From: Promethearchaeota archaeon
GTDB lineage: Archaea > Asgardarchaeota > Lokiarchaeia > Sigyniarchaeales > SOKP01
Direction: 5' to 3'
Assembly (NCBI GenBank): GCA_016840085.1
Contig: JAEOTA010000054.1
Coordinates: 1-64,000, forward strand
DNA length: 64,000 nucleotides
Both the position numbers and the translations under genes were made by a program. Each line of letters begins with the position of its first letter. Position 1 is the first letter of the stretch. Under the pieces are notes generated by a model that worked only from the letters and a program-made list of their open reading frames with translations, was not told the DNA's origin and did not search any database. Positions 62,229 through 64,000 of this stretch are shown here, piece by piece.

Positions 62229-64000
62229 TTATTTATATATTTTTAATCGCTGTTCGACAGTATTAAGTATTTTTATTAACATTTCTTTATATGAATAACT
62301 TGCAAACCTAGACATTTTAGCTAAATGTCCATCCCAACACCAACCAGGATTTGGATTAACTTCCAATAATTTTGGATTTCCATTAATATCAAGCCTCCAG
62401 TCAAATCTTACATAATCTTTGCATTCTAGTCTTTCAAATAATTTTAAAGAACAAGATTCAATTAACTGAGTTGTTTCTTCTGGAAGTTCAGCAGGTATTG
62501 ATTTAATATTCCAATAAGGAGAATCTGGAAGCCATTTAGCCTCATATCCACAAATTTTCGGTAACTCTGGGGGTAAACTTGAATAATCTTCTTCTATTAT
62601 CGGTAGAATTATATAGTCATCAGGAGGATTTCCAATAAAACCTAATGTTAAGTCTTTTCCAGTGAGGAATTGTTCAATTAAAATTGGTTTATCATATCCA
62701 AATTTTTCTCTAATTTCTGTTATTGCATTTAATAATTCTTCTCCATTATTAACCACACTTCTTTGAGTAATACCAAAACTCGAATCTCCGAAATTGGGTT
62801 TTACAATGGCAGGAAAATATAATGGTAAATCAATAATTTTATCTTCAGGTTTAATATATATAGCTTCTGGTACAGGAATTTCTAACTCTTTAGCAATACC
62901 CCTTACTAATGATTTATCATAACAGAAAGCAAGACATTGTGGACCAGATCCAGAATAAGGAATTTTAAACATTTCCATCAGGGCAGGGATATGTAATTCT
63001 TTTCGAGGATCATTATAATACCCCTCATCGCATAAATTAAAAATATAATCAATTTTTCCCTTTGCTTTTAGTAAATCTTGAATTAAAGTATCGTGGTCAT
63101 TTAAATATGTAAAATTATATCCTTTTATATCTTTTAAAGCTGCTTTTAGTTGATCTATTGTATATAAATCATCATCATCAAAGATTGTTGAAGGTTTAAG
63201 CATATCAGGCTTATTTGGATCTCCAAATAATATTACTACATTTTTATCTGAAAATTTGACTTTTTTCTTAAGATATGTCCATTCTTTTTTTGCTATAGCA
63301 CTTACTAGAAGTCTTCTTTCCATCATTCCCAAATCTTGATCACGTTGAGATTCAGGTTTAATAATGCCATGAAATATTATTTCACTAAAGCCCGCCTTCT
63401 CTAATAACTCTAAAATTTGATTCTTGGAATATAATCTTTCAGCATAAAATTGATCTACGAGTACCCCTTTATTAACATGTGTAATGACTTCACGTGAAAT
63501 TAATCTTTGTTTATCTAATGATAAAGATCTTTCACGACATACGAAGTATTCTTTATCAATCCATTCCCATGAACGTTCCTGAAAATTATCTCTTAAATAT
63601 TCACCATCGGTAATATCAATCAGTATTTTTCCCCATGGTTTAAGAGTACGAAATGTTTCTTTTAATATTTTAAAATCATCATTAATTACCTCAAAATAAC
63701 CGAAACTATTTCCTAAGATCATAATAAAATCAAAAGTATCAGGAGCATATGGTAATTTTCGGGCATCTCCTTCACGAAATTTGCATATAATGCCATTCCT
63801 TTTCGCATTAGTTCTGGCTTTCTGTATTAAGTATCTTGATCGATCCAAACCTTCAATATTTTCAAACCCTCTTCTTGCTAATTCAATTGAATGTCGTCCC
63901 TGACCACAACAAAGGTCTAAAATACGATTTTCTGGTATAAACCCCAAAATTTTTGAAAAGACATCAACCTCAAATGAAGTAATCTTTTTATCCTCAACAA
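62229..64000 (-). CDS. SAM methyltransferase fused to a D-Ala-D-Ala-ligase-like ATP-grasp domain, 5' end beyond the window
   Basis: The frame is open to the right edge, so the N-terminus is missing; a TTG at 63947 is only an internal codon. Domain 1 (first ~230 residues) is a class I methyltransferase (RILDLCCGQGRHSIELA, REGDARKLPY, MILGNSFGYF). Domain 2 (about 235-572) is an ATP-grasp enzyme: KVVILFGD-like start, IVKPNFGDSSFGIT for the nucleotide, ILIEQFLTGKDLTLGFIG and the metal-binding RFDWRLDINGNPKLLEVNPNPG. Such ligases form amide bonds with acyl-phosphate chemistry. The fusion suggests a methylated amino-acid or peptide product. Confidence 0.82.
   Translation of the reverse strand, partial: VEDKKITSFEVDVFSKILGFIPENRILDLCCGQGRHSIELARRGFENIEGLDRSRYLIQKARTNAKRNGIICKFREGDARKLPYAPDTFDFIMILGNSFGYFEVINDDFKILKETFRTLKPWGKILIDITDGEYLRDNFQERSWEWIDKEYFVCRERSLSLDKQRLISREVITHVNKGVLVDQFYAERLYSKNQILELLEKAGFSEIIFHGIIKPESQRDQDLGMMERRLLVSAIAKKEWTYLKKKVKFSDKNVVILFGDPNKPDMLKPSTIFDDDDLYTIDQLKAALKDIKGYNFTYLNDHDTLIQDLLKAKGKIDYIFNLCDEGYYNDPRKELHIPALMEMFKIPYSGSGPQCLAFCYDKSLVRGIAKELEIPVPEAIYIKPEDKIIDLPLYFPAIVKPNFGDSSFGITQRSVVNNGEELLNAITEIREKFGYDKPILIEQFLTGKDLTLGFIGNPPDDYIILPIIEEDYSSLPPELPKICGYEAKWLPDSPYWNIKSIPAELPEETTQLIESCSLKLFERLECKDYVRFDWRLDINGNPKLLEVNPNPGWCWDGHLAKMSRFASYSYKEMLIKILNTVEQRLKIYK

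Noticed and set aside
1..64000. tRNA, rRNA or CRISPR array
   Set aside because: Every intergenic stretch is strongly AT-rich; I saw no T-loop-like GTTCRANNC with matching stems, no 16S/23S-like blocks and no regularly spaced direct repeats. A covariance-model search would settle it.

Overview
The window is a very AT-rich stretch of archaeal chromosome with compact, mostly single-gene or short-operon organisation. I infer an Asgard archaeon, most probably of the Lokiarchaeia type. The evidence is three eukaryote-like small GTPases, two longin-like domain proteins (one fused to a winged helix, one on the cytoplasmic tail of a large membrane-anchored surface protein), an alpha-SNAP-like helical-repeat gene pair, and archaeal markers such as Nre with a PCNA-binding tail, DUF2070, PAC2, an F420-type luciferase-fold oxidoreductase and archaeoflavoprotein. 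Taxonomy is inference; no rRNA or tRNA gene was recognised in the window.

Layout. 1-6.2 kb: a cobalamin-dependent radical SAM gene cut by the left edge, then a decayed zone (remnants of a ubiquitin-E1/ThiF-like gene and of a peptide deformylase) around a ~940 bp tandem duplication carrying two near-identical SNAP/TPR-like genes. 6.2-16.4 kb: an Asp/Glu-racemase-like protein, an MFS carrier with a long cytoplasmic coiled coil, a tandem beta-grasp (ubiquitin-like) protein, a nucleotidyltransferase, an OYE/dienoyl-CoA-reductase-type flavoenzyme, PAC2 and a zinc-ribbon membrane protein. 16.5-27.7 kb: DUF2070 with a decayed duplicate tail, a 7-TM protein, an Arf-like GTPase translationally coupled to a longin-wHTH protein, an internally duplicated unknown, an RsmB/NSUN rRNA or tRNA methyltransferase, a six-unit 2TM-repeat protein, and the 1119-residue surface protein with a cytoplasmic longin domain. 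27.8-41 kb: two tandem DRE-TIM acyl-transferases/lyases (one with an in-frame TGA), QueT, a DUF362 ferredoxin protein, an aldehyde:ferredoxin oxidoreductase interrupted by a TGA and a frameshift, nitronate monooxygenase, Nre, two tandem Rab-like GTPases and several metabolic enzymes. 41-44 kb: a MoxR AAA+/VWA pair. 45.2-54.4 kb: a complete-looking pterin cofactor operon (moaC-moaA-moaD-moaE-moeA-moaB-moeA) and a tungstate ABC importer (tupABC). 54.5-64 kb: gamma-carbonic anhydrase, MaoC hotdog, a coupled pair of coiled-coil/winged-helix proteins, a kinase-like protein, archaeoflavoprotein, cysteine desulfurase, a permease fragment, and a methyltransferase/ATP-grasp fusion cut by the right edge.

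How they fit together. Tungstate uptake (tupABC) plus molybdopterin synthesis and metal insertion would supply the tungstopterin enzyme AOR; cysteine desulfurase could supply sulfur for the MoaD thiocarboxylate and FeS clusters. The GTPase, longin and SNAP-like genes and the longin-tailed surface protein form a loose set of membrane-dynamics or signalling candidates, and this is the most interesting part of the window. At least eight genes look broken or start irregularly, so either real gene decay or consensus errors in the assembly should be resolved before function is assigned to them.
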